Positions 37,214-48,947 are shown, counted from the first letter of the stretch. The stretch: 64,000 bases of DNA from Candidatus Deferrimicrobiaceae bacterium (GCA_036504035.1 DASXVV010000002.1:62001-126000), one strand, 5' to 3'. Translations and numbers: made by a program. Notes: generated from the letters alone by a model not told the origin.

Positions 37214-38188
37214 CTAGAACCCCGCCTTGAGCAGGTCGTGGACGTGGACGATGCCCGCCAGTCGTTGCGGCGCCTGGGCGTCGAAGACAAAGAGCGTGGT
37301 GATCGAGAACGTCTCCATCTTTCGCAGGGCGCCGGCGGCGAGCTCGCTGGAAAGGAGCCGCTTGGGCCCGGCGGTCATCACGTCGGCCGCCTTCGCCGCG
37401 TAGACGTCGACGCCGCGCGCCATGGCGCGCCGGACGTCGCCGTCGGTGATGACGCCCGCAAGCGCGCCGTCGGGGTCGAGTACGCCCGTGACGCCCAGCC
37501 GCTTGGCGCTGATCGTGTAGAGCGCGTCCTTGAGCGGCGTGTCGAGCCGGACCAGCGGAACTTCGTCGCCCGTGTGCATGAGCTCACCGACGGTCAGGAG
37601 CCGCCGGCCGAGCGCCCCGCCGGGGTGGAGCATCGCGAAATCGTCGGCCGAAAAACCTTTTTCCTCGAAGAGCGCCACGGCGAGCGCGTCTCCCATGGCC
37701 AGCGTGGCGGTCGTCGACGCGGTGGGCGCAAGCCCCAGCGGGCAAGCCTCCTCGCGCACGCTCACGTCGAGCGCGGCGTCGGCGTGCAGCGCCAGCGTCG
37801 ACCCCGGCCTTCCGGTCATCGCGATGACCGGAAGCCCCATCCGCTTGAACACCGGAAGCAACCGGACGACCTCCTCGGTCTCCCCCGAGTTGGACAGCGC
37901 GATGATCACGTCGCCGGCGCAAACCATGCCCACGTCTCCGTGGATTCCCTCGGCGGGATGGAGGAAGAAGGAGGGCGTGCCGGTGGACGCCATCGTCGCG
38001 GAGATCTTCCGCCCGATGAGCCCCGACTTGCCCATGCCCGTCACGACGACCTTCCCGGTGGCGGCCATCAGCAACTCGACCGCCTTCGCGAAATTGGCGT
38101 CGACCTTTTCTTTCAGCTCCTCGACCGCCCGCGCCTCGACCGACAGGACCCGGATCGCGCGCGCCAGAAGACGTTGTTCGTCAGCCAT
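37214..38188 (-). CDS. kdsD: D-arabinose 5-phosphate isomerase KdsD (KpsF/GutQ family)
   Basis: 324 residues. Converts ribulose 5-phosphate to arabinose 5-phosphate, the first step to Kdo. SIS sugar-isomerase domain (VVVTGMGKSGLIGRKISATMAS, HPAEGIHGDVGM, LSNSGETEEVV), then two CBS domains (~200-324, VGELMHTGDEVPLV and AADVMTAGPKRL). ATG 38188 is used because GAGGGG precedes it; a TTG at 38203 is also in frame. Starts 11 bases after the kdsA stop. Confidence 0.95.
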   Translation of the reverse strand: MADEQRLLARAIRVLSVEARAVEELKEKVDANFAKAVELLMAATGKVVVTGMGKSGLIGRKISATMASTGTPSFFLHPAEGIHGDVGMVCAGDVIIALSNSGETEEVVRLLPVFKRMGLPVIAMTGRPGSTLALHADAALDVSVREEACPLGLAPTASTTATLAMGDALAVALFEEKGFSADDFAMLHPGGALGRRLLTVGELMHTGDEVPLVRLDTPLKDALYTISAKRLGVTGVLDPDGALAGVITDGDVRRAMARGVDVYAAKAADVMTAGPKRLLSSELAAGALRKMETFSITTLFVFDAQAPQRLAGIVHVHDLLKAGF

Positions 38189-38199
38189 GAAGTTTCCCC

Positions 38200-41412
<3,213 letters not shown>

Positions 41413-41416
<4 letters not shown>

Positions 41417-42456
41417 GGGAAGATCGGGGCGCTGCGCAGCCCGTCGTTTTCGGCGTATCCGTTCATCAGGTTGAAGCACTGGACCGCGCCGCCGGAAGCG
41501 CCCTTGACCAGGTTGTCGATGGCGGAAATCGCGATGACCCGGCGTCCCTTCTCATCGACGTTGTACGCCACGTCGCAGAAGTTGCTGCCGGCGACATGCT
41601 TGGTCGACGGAAGCTGCCCCGCCTGGCACAGCCGGACGAACGGCTCCTTCGCGTAGGCCTTGCGATAGGCCGCCTCGACCGCATCGGCCTTGACGCCGGG
41701 CTTGAGCGTCGCGTAGCAGGTGGCCAGCATCCCGCGCACCATCGGCATCAGGTGCGGGACGAAGGTGACCGACAGCCTTTTCCCGGCGGCCAAGGATAGC
41801 TCCTGGTCCATCTCGGGATTGTGGCGGTGGCGCGGCAGCCCGTAGGGGCGGACGCCCCCTTCCGTTTCGGGGTAGTGGAACCCGGGCGACGGCGTGCGCC
41901 CCCCGCCGGAGACCCCGGTCTTGCAGTCGGCGATGATGCCCTTGAAGTCGATCAGCCCCTCTTTGAGAAGCGGGTACAGCGCGAGGATGACCGAGGTGGG
42001 GAAGCAGCCGGGGACCGCCGCCAGCATCGTCTTCTTCAGCGCCGCCCGGTAGATCTCGGGAAGCCCGTAGACGGCCGACTTCGCCAGCTCGGGGCTCTTG
42101 TGGGTCACGTTGTAGACGTCTTCGTAGAGGTCGATGTTGCGGAAGCGGAAATCGGCGGACAGGTCGACCACCTTGACGCCGCGCGCCAGCAGCCGCCCGG
42201 CCACGGAGGAGGAGACCGTGTGCGGCAGCGCGAGGAAGGCGACCTCGAAGTCGCCCCCGAGGAGCGTCTCCATCTTCCCGAACGCCAGGCCCTTCGGCAG
42301 CATCCCCTTGAACGTCGGGAACGCCTCGTCGAGCGGCAGGTCGGAATACTGCTCGGAGGAGAGCGCAACGATTCGCGCCCCGGAATGGGAGAGCAGGAGG
42401 CGGAGCAGCTCGAAGCCGGTGTAGCCGGTGGCGCCGAAGATGGCGGTCTTGGTCAT
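41413..42456 (-). CDS. argC: N-acetyl-gamma-glutamyl-phosphate reductase
   Basis: 347 residues. Third step of arginine synthesis: NADPH reduction of N-acetylglutamyl phosphate to the semialdehyde. N-terminal NADP fold IFGATGYTGFELLRLL, catalytic Cys in AAVPGCFPTS, His in VPHLMPMVRGM, and VKGASGGAVQCFNLM near the end. First gene of the long minus-strand run; a hairpin separates it from rpsI, so either readthrough or a promoter in the 90-base gap must serve it. Confidence 0.95.
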
Positions 42457-42475
42457 GGGCGGCCTTTCAAACGAA

Positions 42476-42509
42476 GAAGGGGAAGGCAGGTGTACCGGCC
42501 TTCCCCTTC
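42476..42509 (-). terminator. Hairpin between rpsI and argC
   Basis: Arms GAAGGGGAAGGC (42476-42487) and GCCTTCCCCTTC (42498-42509), 12 perfect pairs with a 10-base loop. On the minus strand it is followed by TTCGTTTG, a weak T-tract. It probably ends the rplM-rpsI transcript at least in part. Confidence 0.6.
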
Positions 42510-42546
42510 GGGATTCGATCGCAGGGGCTGATCGCGCCCTCGCGGA

Positions 42547-42939
42547 TTAGCGCTTGGAGAACTGGAACCGTTTCCGGGCTCCGGGCTGGCCGTACTTCTT
42601 GCGCTCTTTCACGCGGGCGTCTCGGGTGAGGAGGCCGGCGCGCTTGAGCGGGGTGCGAAGCTCGGGCGACTCGATCTGCAGCGCCTTGGCGATGCCGAAC
42701 ATGATCGACTCGGCCTGGGCCGAGATGCCGCCGCCGGCCACGTTGACCTCGATATCGACCTGCTGCGCCTTGCCGGTGAGCACCAGCGGCTTGACCGCGG
42801 TGGAGCGGAGGGCGAGCACCGGGAAGTAATCCTCGAACGCGCGGCCGTTGACGCTGATGCGGCCGGTGCCCGGCTTGACGTAAACACGGGCGATGGCGGT
42901 CTTCCGCTTGCCCGTGGCATAGATCTTGGTCTGGATCAT
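42547..42939 (-). CDS. rpsI: 30S ribosomal protein S9
   Basis: 130 residues. Near the P-site of the small subunit; its extended C-terminal tail contacts tRNA. Typical sequence: YATGKRKTAIARVYVKPG, SINGR-like ISVNGRAFEDYF, VAGGGISAQAESIMFGIAKAL, and the basic end KKYGQPGARKRFQFSKR with the conserved final Lys-Arg. Follows rplM by 19 bases, the near-universal pairing. Confidence 0.97.
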   Translation of the reverse strand: MIQTKIYATGKRKTAIARVYVKPGTGRISVNGRAFEDYFPVLALRSTAVKPLVLTGKAQQVDIEVNVAGGGISAQAESIMFGIAKALQIESPELRTPLKRAGLLTRDARVKERKKYGQPGARKRFQFSKR

Positions 42940-42958
42940 GATGCGCTGTCCCCTCTTC

Positions 42959-43405
42959 CTATTCGTTGACGGCCAGCGCCTTGGGGCACTGCGCCTTGTG
43001 CGGATGCTCGGGACCCGCGTAGACCTTGAGCTTGGTGAAGAGCCGGTCGCCCAGCCGCGTCTTGGGGAGCATGCCGCGCACCGCGAACTCGATGATGCGC
43101 TCGGGATGCTTCTCGAGAAGCTTCTCGGGGGTGGTGGCCTTGAGGCCGCCCATGTAGCCGGTGTGATGGTAGTAGACCTTGTCGGTCATCTTCTTGCCGG
43201 TCAGCTTGATCTTCTCGGCATTGACCACGATCACGAAATCACCCGTGTCGGCATGCGGCGTGTAGGTCGTCTTGTGCTTTCCGCGCAGGACAGCCGCCAC
43301 CGTGGAGGCGAGCCGCCCGAGGATCGCGTCTTCCGCATCGATCACGAACCACTTGATGTCAGCGGTCTCTTTTGAAACCATCGTCGTCTTCTGGATATTC
43401 AACAT
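42959..43405 (-). CDS. rplM: 50S ribosomal protein L13
   Basis: 148 residues. Early-assembly protein of the large subunit. Seen: [66 protein letters not shown] and [18 protein letters not shown] 43405 has GGAGGGG thirteen bases upstream, a rather long spacing; ATG 43381 is in frame and would give a start nearer the family norm, but has no ribosome site. A strong promoter lies just upstream. Confidence 0.96.
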   Translation of the reverse strand: MLNIQKTTMVSKETADIKWFVIDAEDAILGRLASTVAAVLRGKHKTTYTPHADTGDFVIVVNAEKIKLTGKKMTDKVYYHHTGYMGGLKATTPEKLLEKHPERIIEFAVRGMLPKTRLGDRLFTKLKVYAGPEHPHKAQCPKALAVNE

Positions 43406-43441
43406 GGCGATAAACCTTCCCCTCCAAAATCAAAGAAACGT

Positions 43442-43470
43442 ATTATGCGACGTTCTGCCGAACCCGTCAA
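43442..43470 (-). promoter_or_regulatory. Sigma-70 promoter of rplM-rpsI
   Basis: TTGACG (43470-43465), a 17-base spacer and CATAAT (43447-43442) on the minus strand; transcription should begin near 43435, about 30 bases before the rplM ATG. It is the best housekeeping promoter in the window and starts just after the stop of the zinc-ribbon gene. Confidence 0.85.
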
Positions 43471-43488
43471 GCGGAAAAGGAACAGCCC

Positions 43489-44496
43489 CTACCACCCGTC
43501 CTTCGACTTCTCGAGGACCAGCGTTCCCCGGACGATCTGGGTCTCGCCCTTCGCGCAGGCCCTTTGCCCGCGGCGGGCGTCGAACTCCGCCGCCGCCCTG
43601 CGCATTGCTGCCGAATCCCGTTCCTTGTAGGCGGTGTAGAAGCGGTCGTAATTGGCCCAGTCGATCGCTCCGTTCGACGCCAACGGGGTCTGATCCTGCC
43701 CGGCAAGGTACGGGGGACGATAGATCATGACGTCGCTCGATGCGAGCAGGGTAGCCTCGTAGTCGATCGTGCAACGGGTGACTCCGCCGGACCGGTCGAT
43801 CCGCCTCCCGGTCTGCTTGAGGCCCTTGAGGGAGTAGCCGTCGCCGAACGGGCCGATCTTGTCGGACAGGTAGGCATCGACGGCATTCGACAGCTTGGCC
43901 AGGTCGTTCATGAAATAGTCCGGGCTGACGTTGAGGCGGGTCTTTTCCAGCAGCACGGCGCTCGGCGCGACGCCCTTGCAATCCGCGTCCAGTCGCTGGA
44001 GCATCTCCGACACCGTCTTCCGGTCCTGGAGTGCCCCGCTCGACGCGTCAGCCGAATTGTCGAGACTGCGGCCGAGGAAACCCGCGTTGATACGGGCCAG
44101 CTCGGTCGTCTCGAAAGCGCGTTTCACGGCCGCTTCCGACGGGTAGCGATGCATCCAGACCGCCGCGGCGATCGCCAGAAGGCCGAGGAGCAGCAGGCTG
44201 CCGGCCGCCTTCCAGCCGTTCGACAGGCCGGACAGGGTCGATGCGAAGGCGCTCGCGGTTTCGGTAAAGCCGGAAGAAGGCCGGCCGCCCTGACGGCCCC
44301 CGGACGGATATTCCATGAACCTGGGCGTGTGGCAGATCGGGCATTTCGAAAGGCGCACGCTGTGCCGCTTGCCGCACTTCATGCACTGCCAGCCGTCCTT
44401 CACGTCAACGACAACGTTCCGGTCGGTATGGCACGCGCCGCAAGCGTCCTGGCGATCGTCCTCGTTGACTTTATTGCAGGTCTTGCACACCCACAT
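43489..44496 (-). CDS. Zinc-ribbon single-pass membrane protein of unknown function
   Basis: 335 residues. Two N-terminal zinc ribbons: Cys4, Cys7, Cys19, Cys22 (WVCKTCNKVN ... CGACHTD) and Cys38, Cys41, Cys52, Cys55 (WQCMKCGKRH ... CPICHTP). Then a Gly/Ser linker, one membrane helix (~97-114, SLLLLGLLAIAAAVW) and a ~220-residue outer domain (CTIDYEATLLASSDVMIY, NYDRFYTAYKERD) I cannot place. Topology suggests cytosolic ribbons and a periplasmic domain. ATG 44496 has GGAGGC upstream. It lies between rplM and the defence cassette, in the same direction, 156 bases after the nucleotidyltransferase gene. Confidence 0.7.
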   Translation of the reverse strand: MWVCKTCNKVNEDDRQDACGACHTDRNVVVDVKDGWQCMKCGKRHSVRLSKCPICHTPRFMEYPSGGRQGGRPSSGFTETASAFASTLSGLSNGWKAAGSLLLLGLLAIAAAVWMHRYPSEAAVKRAFETTELARINAGFLGRSLDNSADASSGALQDRKTVSEMLQRLDADCKGVAPSAVLLEKTRLNVSPDYFMNDLAKLSNAVDAYLSDKIGPFGDGYSLKGLKQTGRRIDRSGGVTRCTIDYEATLLASSDVMIYRPPYLAGQDQTPLASNGAIDWANYDRFYTAYKERDSAAMRRAAAEFDARRGQRACAKGETQIVRGTLVLEKSKDGW

Positions 44497-44652
44497 TCCG
44501 TGCCTCCAGACGGGAAAGCGGGAGGTCGACGCGGCTCCCCGGCTTGAATATAGGATCGGTGATTTCGGGCCATTGCGGGCAAGCAGCGGCTTCAGCCCCT
44601 CGCCAAGGAGGATCATCCGGTCCCGTAGACCGTGGACAGGATCCCGCCGCGC

Positions 44653-45003
44653 TCAGGCGGATTTGGCGGGAGGCTGCGCGGCCGGGAAAAGAGTTTGGCC
44701 TTCTCGCCTCGCCATCTCGAGGACAGGGCTCGAATCGTCTTCCGACCACCGGCGTTCGCCGCACGGGATCGGCTCGATCCGGCTGTCGACACGCGCGGCA
44801 AGCCGCCACAACTCGGCGACAACCGCGCGCCCTGCCCCAAGGTCAAACCGGGGAGACACGACGACCAGGTCGATGTCGCTCCACCGATTGGCCCTTCCGG
44901 TCGCTTGCGATCCGAATACGACACCGAAACGGACCGGGATACCCGCCGCCTGCAATGTTTCCAGATAGATTCTTACTTTTGAGGCGACCGATTCATCAAC
45001 CAC
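44653..45003 (-). CDS. MNT-type minimal nucleotidyltransferase, antitoxin of a HEPN/MNT pair
   Basis: 116 residues from GTG 45003, preceded by GGGGGAGG; an ATG at 45024 is in frame but has no ribosome site. The catalytic pattern GSQATGRANRWSDIDLVVVS (Gly-Ser, ten residues, Asp-x-Asp) is intact. In characterised HEPN/MNT modules (type VII toxin-antitoxin) the MNT protein adenylylates the HEPN RNase and silences it. The gene starts inside the end of the HEPN gene, so translation is coupled. Order HEPN then MNT is the common one. Confidence 0.85.
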   Translation of the reverse strand: MVDESVASKVRIYLETLQAAGIPVRFGVVFGSQATGRANRWSDIDLVVVSPRFDLGAGRAVVAELWRLAARVDSRIEPIPCGERRWSEDDSSPVLEMARREGQTLFPAAQPPAKSA

Positions 45004-45365
45004 CGGAATACCTCCCCCGCGCATTCGGATAAAACCCTCGCTTCTTCCGTCGAAGGAGGAGGAGTCGATGTATCCGGATACCGGCCTTCGATATTGTAGA
45101 CATTCGCTTCTGCCAGGAAATCCAGATACCCTTCCGGGCAATCCGGAAACGGCGTCAATTCCGAAAGCCGGACAAGATTGTGGATCCTCGGGGGTATATC
45201 TCCGGTACGTGCGCAGACATGCGCCTTGAGCGCCTTCTCGATCGCCAGGTGCATGAAGAACAGCGCATGGCGGAATCGCCCCTTCTCCATCAAAACGGCG
45301 ACAGACGCCCAATCTTCTTCCGCGCTTTCGCGCCAGTAGGCGACATGTTTTCCGACGTTGATCAT
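44973..45365 (-). CDS. HEPN-domain protein, toxin partner of MNT
   Basis: 130 residues. PF05168-type HEPN helical bundle: YWRESAEEDWASVAVLMEKG, FFMHLAIEKALKAHVCARTG, PRIHNLVRLSELT. HEPN toxins are RNases with an R-x4-6-H site; here the HNL motif is present with an Arg two residues before it and others farther away, so the exact catalytic Arg is unclear. ATG 45365 lies five bases after the stop of the restriction-modification remnant. The downstream MNT gene is its expected partner. Confidence 0.85.
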   Translation of the reverse strand: MINVGKHVAYWRESAEEDWASVAVLMEKGRFRHALFFMHLAIEKALKAHVCARTGDIPPRIHNLVRLSELTPFPDCPEGYLDFLAEANVYNIEGRYPDTSTPPPSTEEARVLSECAGEVFRWLMNRSPQK

Positions 45366-45370
45366 GGATC

Positions 45371-46875
45371 TCAGGGTACCACAGGCCCGGGTTTTCGGCG
45401 GCGGGCGGGCTTTTTCGGGGCGGGCGCGGGAAGCGCGCCGACGAGTTCACGGTAGCGTTCGAACAGGAAGGCGACCCGGTCGGCCTCGGATGGAAACGAC
45501 CGTTTCCCATAGGCCGCATCGACGGCGCGGTCGAGGGCGGCGTGCGCTTTCACGAGGTCGGGCGGCATCGCAAGCGGGTCGTAGAGGTCGGCGAGCGTCG
45601 CCCCCGGATGCGCGGCGCGGGCGTCGAGCACCCCCTGCGCAGCCGCCTCGATCGCGGCGCGCTGAGCGTCGGTGGGCGAAGGCCAGGGAAAGTTGTTGTA
45701 GAAAAGGGTATTCGAGTACCGATACCTGCTTTCGAGGCGACCGCGAGCTCGAGGAGCCGCAACTCGCGGTAGGCGACGACGAGGAAGTTGCCGCAGCCGC
45801 ATGCCGGGTCGAGGAGGCGCAGCGACGCGAGCTTCTTCTGGAATTCGGGCAACCGCTTCCGGTCGTTGCGAATCCGCTCGAACTCGGCTTGCAGCGCGTC
45901 GAGGAAAAGCGGACGCAGGCACTTGAGGATGTTGGTCTCGGTCGTGTAGTGCGCCCCCAGGTTGCGGCGCGCTCTTTCGTCCATGATCGACTGGAAGAGG
46001 GAACCGAAGATTGCGGGGCTGATCCGGCTCCAGTCGAGCGCGGCGCAGTCGAGCAGCGTCTCACGCATCGGCCGGTCGAATGCGGCCATCGGCAGCCGCT
46101 CCTCGAACAGGCGGCCGTTGACGTATCGGAATTCGGCGAGACTTGCGTCGAGCGAGGACTGGCGTTTTTCGTCCGGTGTGTTCAGCGTCTCGAACAGCAT
46201 GGCGAGCTGCGAGCCGGCATCGCTTCCGTCGGGTGCGGTGCGCGCCGCCAGCCAGTCGGCGAACTGGCGCGGCCAGAAGATGGAGGTGTCCTCGGCGAAA
46301 AGACAGAACAGGATACGGACGAGGAAGATCTCAAGCGGGTGGCCCGAGTAGCCGGAGGCCTTGAGGAGATCATGCAGCTTTCCGAGCTTTTCGGCCGCCT
46401 TGACGTTGACCGGGTCTTCCTGTCCGAAGGAACGGGTCTGGTAGCCGGCGACGAAACCGAAGTGGCGGACGTTCTTGTACAGGTCGGCGAGCGGGAATTC
46501 GTGCACGGTGCCCGCATCGAGGTCGTGCAACCGGAAGCGGGCGAAGTCGGAGACGAGGACATGGCGGGGCAGGTCGCGCTCGGCGAGCCCGGGGAAATAG
46601 TCGAGCGCCTGCCGGAAGGCGCGGTCGAGATCCCGCCCCCGCGACTTGTGCTCGACGACCAGCACCCCTTTCCAGAGCAGGTCGATGAAGCCGCCCTGGC
46701 CGTCGGACTTTTTCACCGGCGCCTCGAAGGAGGCGACCCGGCGGCGCGTCACGCCGAAGACGTCGAAGAAGGCGTCCCAAAAGCTCTTCGCCTCGGCGTC
46801 CTCGGAAGTCTCCTTCGCCCACTCGCGGGAAAACGCCACGGCGCGCGACTTGATCTCGTTCCAGGAAAGCGGCAT
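45371..46875 (-). pseudogene. Type IIL (MmeI-like) restriction-modification gene with large internal deletion and frameshift
   Basis: Intact relatives are ~900-residue single-chain enzymes: PD-(D/E)xK nuclease, helical linker, N6-adenine methyltransferase, target-recognition domain. From ATG 46875 this gene keeps the nuclease (GFIDLLWKGVLVVEHKS: Asp, Glu-x-Lys), the linker, and methyltransferase motif I (LLDPACGCGNFLVVAYRELR). Near 45738-45750 it jumps, in another frame, to the family's C-terminal end (RYRYSNTLFYNNFPWPSP ... DLYDPLAMPPDLVKAHAALD). Motif IV (NPPY/F) and the recognition domain, about 400 residues, are gone, so it cannot methylate. In-frame reading past the junction gives nonsense. 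It starts five bases after vapC and ends five bases before the HEPN gene. Confidence 0.85.
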
Positions 46876-46880
46876 GGGTC

Positions 46881-47291
46881 TTATCGCGCCAGGTATTCTT
46901 CGGGAGTGCAGACCGTGATTGCCGGTTTGCGGTAATCCCTGCAGTTTCGGGTCAGCAGAACGGTCAGTCTGGCCGACATTGCCGCGTGGTACTGGATCGC
47001 GTCCTCGAAATCGGGGAAACCGGAATCGAGCGCGGCGGCCACGATCGCGTCGTCGACGGGCAGGATCGTCACCAGTTTCCGGAACGCCTTGAGAATCTCG
47101 ACCGCACGTTTGCCGGACGTTTCCTTCCGGAGAATGTAGTGCAGATTGGAGAACGACAGCGAAGAGACGCAAACCTTGAGGACGCCCCGGTCGGCGAGTG
47201 TGAAAAGCCGCGCCGCATGCAGGTGGAAGGGCTCGCGGCGAGCGAGCAGATCGAGAACGACATCGGTATCGACGAAAACGGCCGGCTTCAC
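46881..47291 (-). CDS. PIN-domain ribonuclease, VapC-like toxin
   Basis: 136 residues. PIN fold with acidic metal ligands: VFVDTDVVLDLL (Asp8), the central acidic residue region, SGFPDFEDAIQYHAA (Asp, Glu, Asp) and LLTRNCRDYRK. VapC toxins cut tRNA or rRNA. ATG 47291 overlaps the antitoxin stop as ATGA, the usual toxin-antitoxin coupling. The catalytic residues appear complete, so it should be active when free of antitoxin. Confidence 0.88.
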   Translation of the reverse strand: MKPAVFVDTDVVLDLLARREPFHLHAARLFTLADRGVLKVCVSSLSFSNLHYILRKETSGKRAVEILKAFRKLVTILPVDDAIVAAALDSGFPDFEDAIQYHAAMSARLTVLLTRNCRDYRKPAITVCTPEEYLAR

Positions 47292-47536
47292 CGGTATTTA
47301 TCCGACAGGAATTCCGCGTACCCGCCCTTGGGGCCGGAGGCTGCCCCTTTCGACGAGATGACGCCGATCAATGCGGCGACCGGCGGCGCGATATCGGAAG
47401 AGCCGGACGGTTGCGTGGTGATCTCCCGCAGGTAACCCTCGACCAGCTTCGACAGACTTTTCCGCCGCCGCCGGGAAAAGAGCTTGGCTTTCGCGATCAC
47501 CTCTTCGTCGAGACTCAAGGTCAGTTTCGTCTGCAT
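47288..47536 (-). CDS. Antitoxin of the PIN toxin (DUF6364-like)
   Basis: 82 residues. The N-terminus KLTLSLDEEVIAKAKLFSRR with SLSKLVEGYL is the ribbon-helix-helix-like DNA-binding pattern seen in antitoxins paired with PIN toxins; the C-terminal half (GSSDIAPPVAALIGV ... YAEFLSDKYR) should wrap the toxin. ATG 47536 has a strong GGAGGGG. An inverted repeat over the likely promoter lies just upstream, consistent with autoregulation. First gene of the cassette that continues through the RM remnant and HEPN/MNT. Confidence 0.82.
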   Translation of the reverse strand: MQTKLTLSLDEEVIAKAKLFSRRRRKSLSKLVEGYLREITTQPSGSSDIAPPVAALIGVISSKGAASGPKGGYAEFLSDKYR

Positions 47537-47551
47537 GAAACCCCTCCGGCA

Positions 47552-47582
47552 ATACGTAAGAACATTATTGCACCCTACGTAT
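47552..47582. promoter_or_regulatory. Inverted-repeat operator of the toxin-antitoxin promoter
   Basis: ATACGTA (47552-47558) and TACGTAT (47576-47582) are exact inverse complements separated by 17 bases. On the minus strand TAATGT lies between them and could be the -10 of the antitoxin gene. The divergent metF gene starts about 36 bases to the right, so a repressor here could affect both. Confidence 0.55.
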
Positions 47583-47617
47583 CGTGCAGTCTATCCAAAT
47601 CCTGATAATATTGGGGA

Positions 47618-48514
47618 ATGCCGAGGATCTGCAGGATGCTGTCGGGGCCGGGGGTGTCGTTCGAGCTGTTCCCTCCCAAGACGCCCCAGGGAATGGAAAA
47701 GTTGCTCGCAGCGATGGGCGACCTGGCGTCGCTTTCCCCCCGCTTCGTGTCGATCACGAGCGGCGCGGGCGGCAGCGGCCGGGAAGAGGAGACGACGTCC
47801 GTCGTCCGGTCGGTGATGGGCGCGACCGGGCTGCCCGTGATGCCGCACCTGACCTGCATGGGCCGGACCGGGGACGACCTGCTCGCCATCCTGCGCGGCT
47901 ACCACGCGATCGGGGTCCGCAACATTCTCGCGCTGCGGGGCGACCGCAAGCCCGATTCCCCACCCGGCCCGCCCGGCGCCGGCTTCCACGCGCTCGAACT
48001 TATCCGGCTGGTGAGCCGGCACTTCGGCGATGGTTTCTGCGTCGGAGGATCGGCCTATATCGAGCCGCACCCGGAATCGCTGGGCCGGGAGCGCGATTTC
48101 CATTACATGAAGGAGAAGGAAGAGGCGGGGATGGCGTTCGCCGTCACGCAGCTGTTCTTCGACAACCGGATTTTCTACGATTACCTCGACGCCTGCGCCA
48201 GCCACGGGATCACGTTGCCGATCCTGCCGGGCATCTTCACGATCACCGACGGCTCGTGGATCAAGGAGTTTTCGGCCACGCACCGGGTGACGATCCCCCC
48301 CGCGTTGCGGGACGCGCTCGACCGCCACGCGGGCGACGCCGACGCGATCCGGAAGATCGGCATCGACCACACGCTCGAACAGGTGCGAGACCTCGCCGCC
48401 CACGGCGTGCATCACCTGCACATCTACACGATGAACCGCTCCGAAATTCCCCGAACCGTCTTGCAGGCGTTCACCGACGTCTGTGCCGCCCGCCCGCCGA
48501 AAGAACAGCCATGA
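47618..48514 (+). CDS. metF: 5,10-methylenetetrahydrofolate reductase
   Basis: 298 residues. Reduces methylene-THF to methyl-THF, the methyl donor for methionine. Seen: VSFELFPPKTPQGMEKL, FVSITSGAGGSG (the family has T-Y-GAGG), PHLTCMGR, ILALRGDRP-like LALRGDRKPDS, and AFAVTQLFFDN. ATG 47618 and ATG 47636 are both possible; a GATAAT element at 47604-47609 would place the transcript start almost on the first ATG, favouring the second or a leaderless message. The stop overlaps nikR (ATGA). Confidence 0.92.
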   Translation: MPRICRMLSGPGVSFELFPPKTPQGMEKLLAAMGDLASLSPRFVSITSGAGGSGREEETTSVVRSVMGATGLPVMPHLTCMGRTGDDLLAILRGYHAIGVRNILALRGDRKPDSPPGPPGAGFHALELIRLVSRHFGDGFCVGGSAYIEPHPESLGRERDFHYMKEKEEAGMAFAVTQLFFDNRIFYDYLDACASHGITLPILPGIFTITDGSWIKEFSATHRVTIPPALRDALDRHAGDADAIRKIGIDHTLEQVRDLAAHGVHHLHIYTMNRSEIPRTVLQAFTDVCAARPPKEQP

Positions 48515-48936
48515 CCGCAGGAAAGCTTACCCGCTTCGGCGTCTCGCTCGACGAGAAGCTGCTTGCGCAGTTCGACGGGGTCAACGAGCGCAAGGGCTAC
48601 ACCAACCGTTCCGAGGCGATCCGGGACCTGATCCGCGACAACCTCGTGCGGGAACAGTGGGAACACGGCAAGGGGGAAGCCGTCGGGACCATCACGCTCG
48701 TCTACGGTCACGACACCCACGACCTGGCCGACCGGCTGACCGACCTCCAGCACAGCCACTACAAGGAGATCGTCTCGACGCTCCACGTCCATCTCGACGC
48801 GCACCACTGCCTCGAAGTGCTGGTGCTGCGCGGGAAGGCGACCCACCTCAAGGCCATCGCCGACCAGTTGATCGGCACGCGCGGGGTCAAGCACGGCACC
48901 TTCTCGGCCACGACCGAAGGGCACGCGCTGGCCTGA
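48511..48936 (+). CDS. nikR: Nickel-responsive regulator NikR
   Basis: 141 residues. N-terminal ribbon-helix-helix (RFGVSLDEKLLAQFD ... YTNRSEAIRDLIRD) and C-terminal ACT-like nickel domain. All four E. coli-type nickel ligands are present: His in LQHSHY, two His in STLHVHLDAHH, and Cys in HHCLEVLVLRG. So it should bind Ni(II) and repress nickel uptake genes. It overlaps metF by four bases and is convergent with the nickel ATPase gene; a palindrome at 50528-50552 is the likely operator. Confidence 0.93.
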   Translation: MTAGKLTRFGVSLDEKLLAQFDGVNERKGYTNRSEAIRDLIRDNLVREQWEHGKGEAVGTITLVYGHDTHDLADRLTDLQHSHYKEIVSTLHVHLDAHHCLEVLVLRGKATHLKAIADQLIGTRGVKHGTFSATTEGHALA

Positions 48937-48947
48937 CGCAAATCCGT

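Noticed and set aside
44653-45003. Aminoglycoside-resistance role for the nucleotidyltransferase
   Set aside because: Its small size and overlap with a HEPN gene fit the MNT antitoxin family rather than a resistance enzyme.
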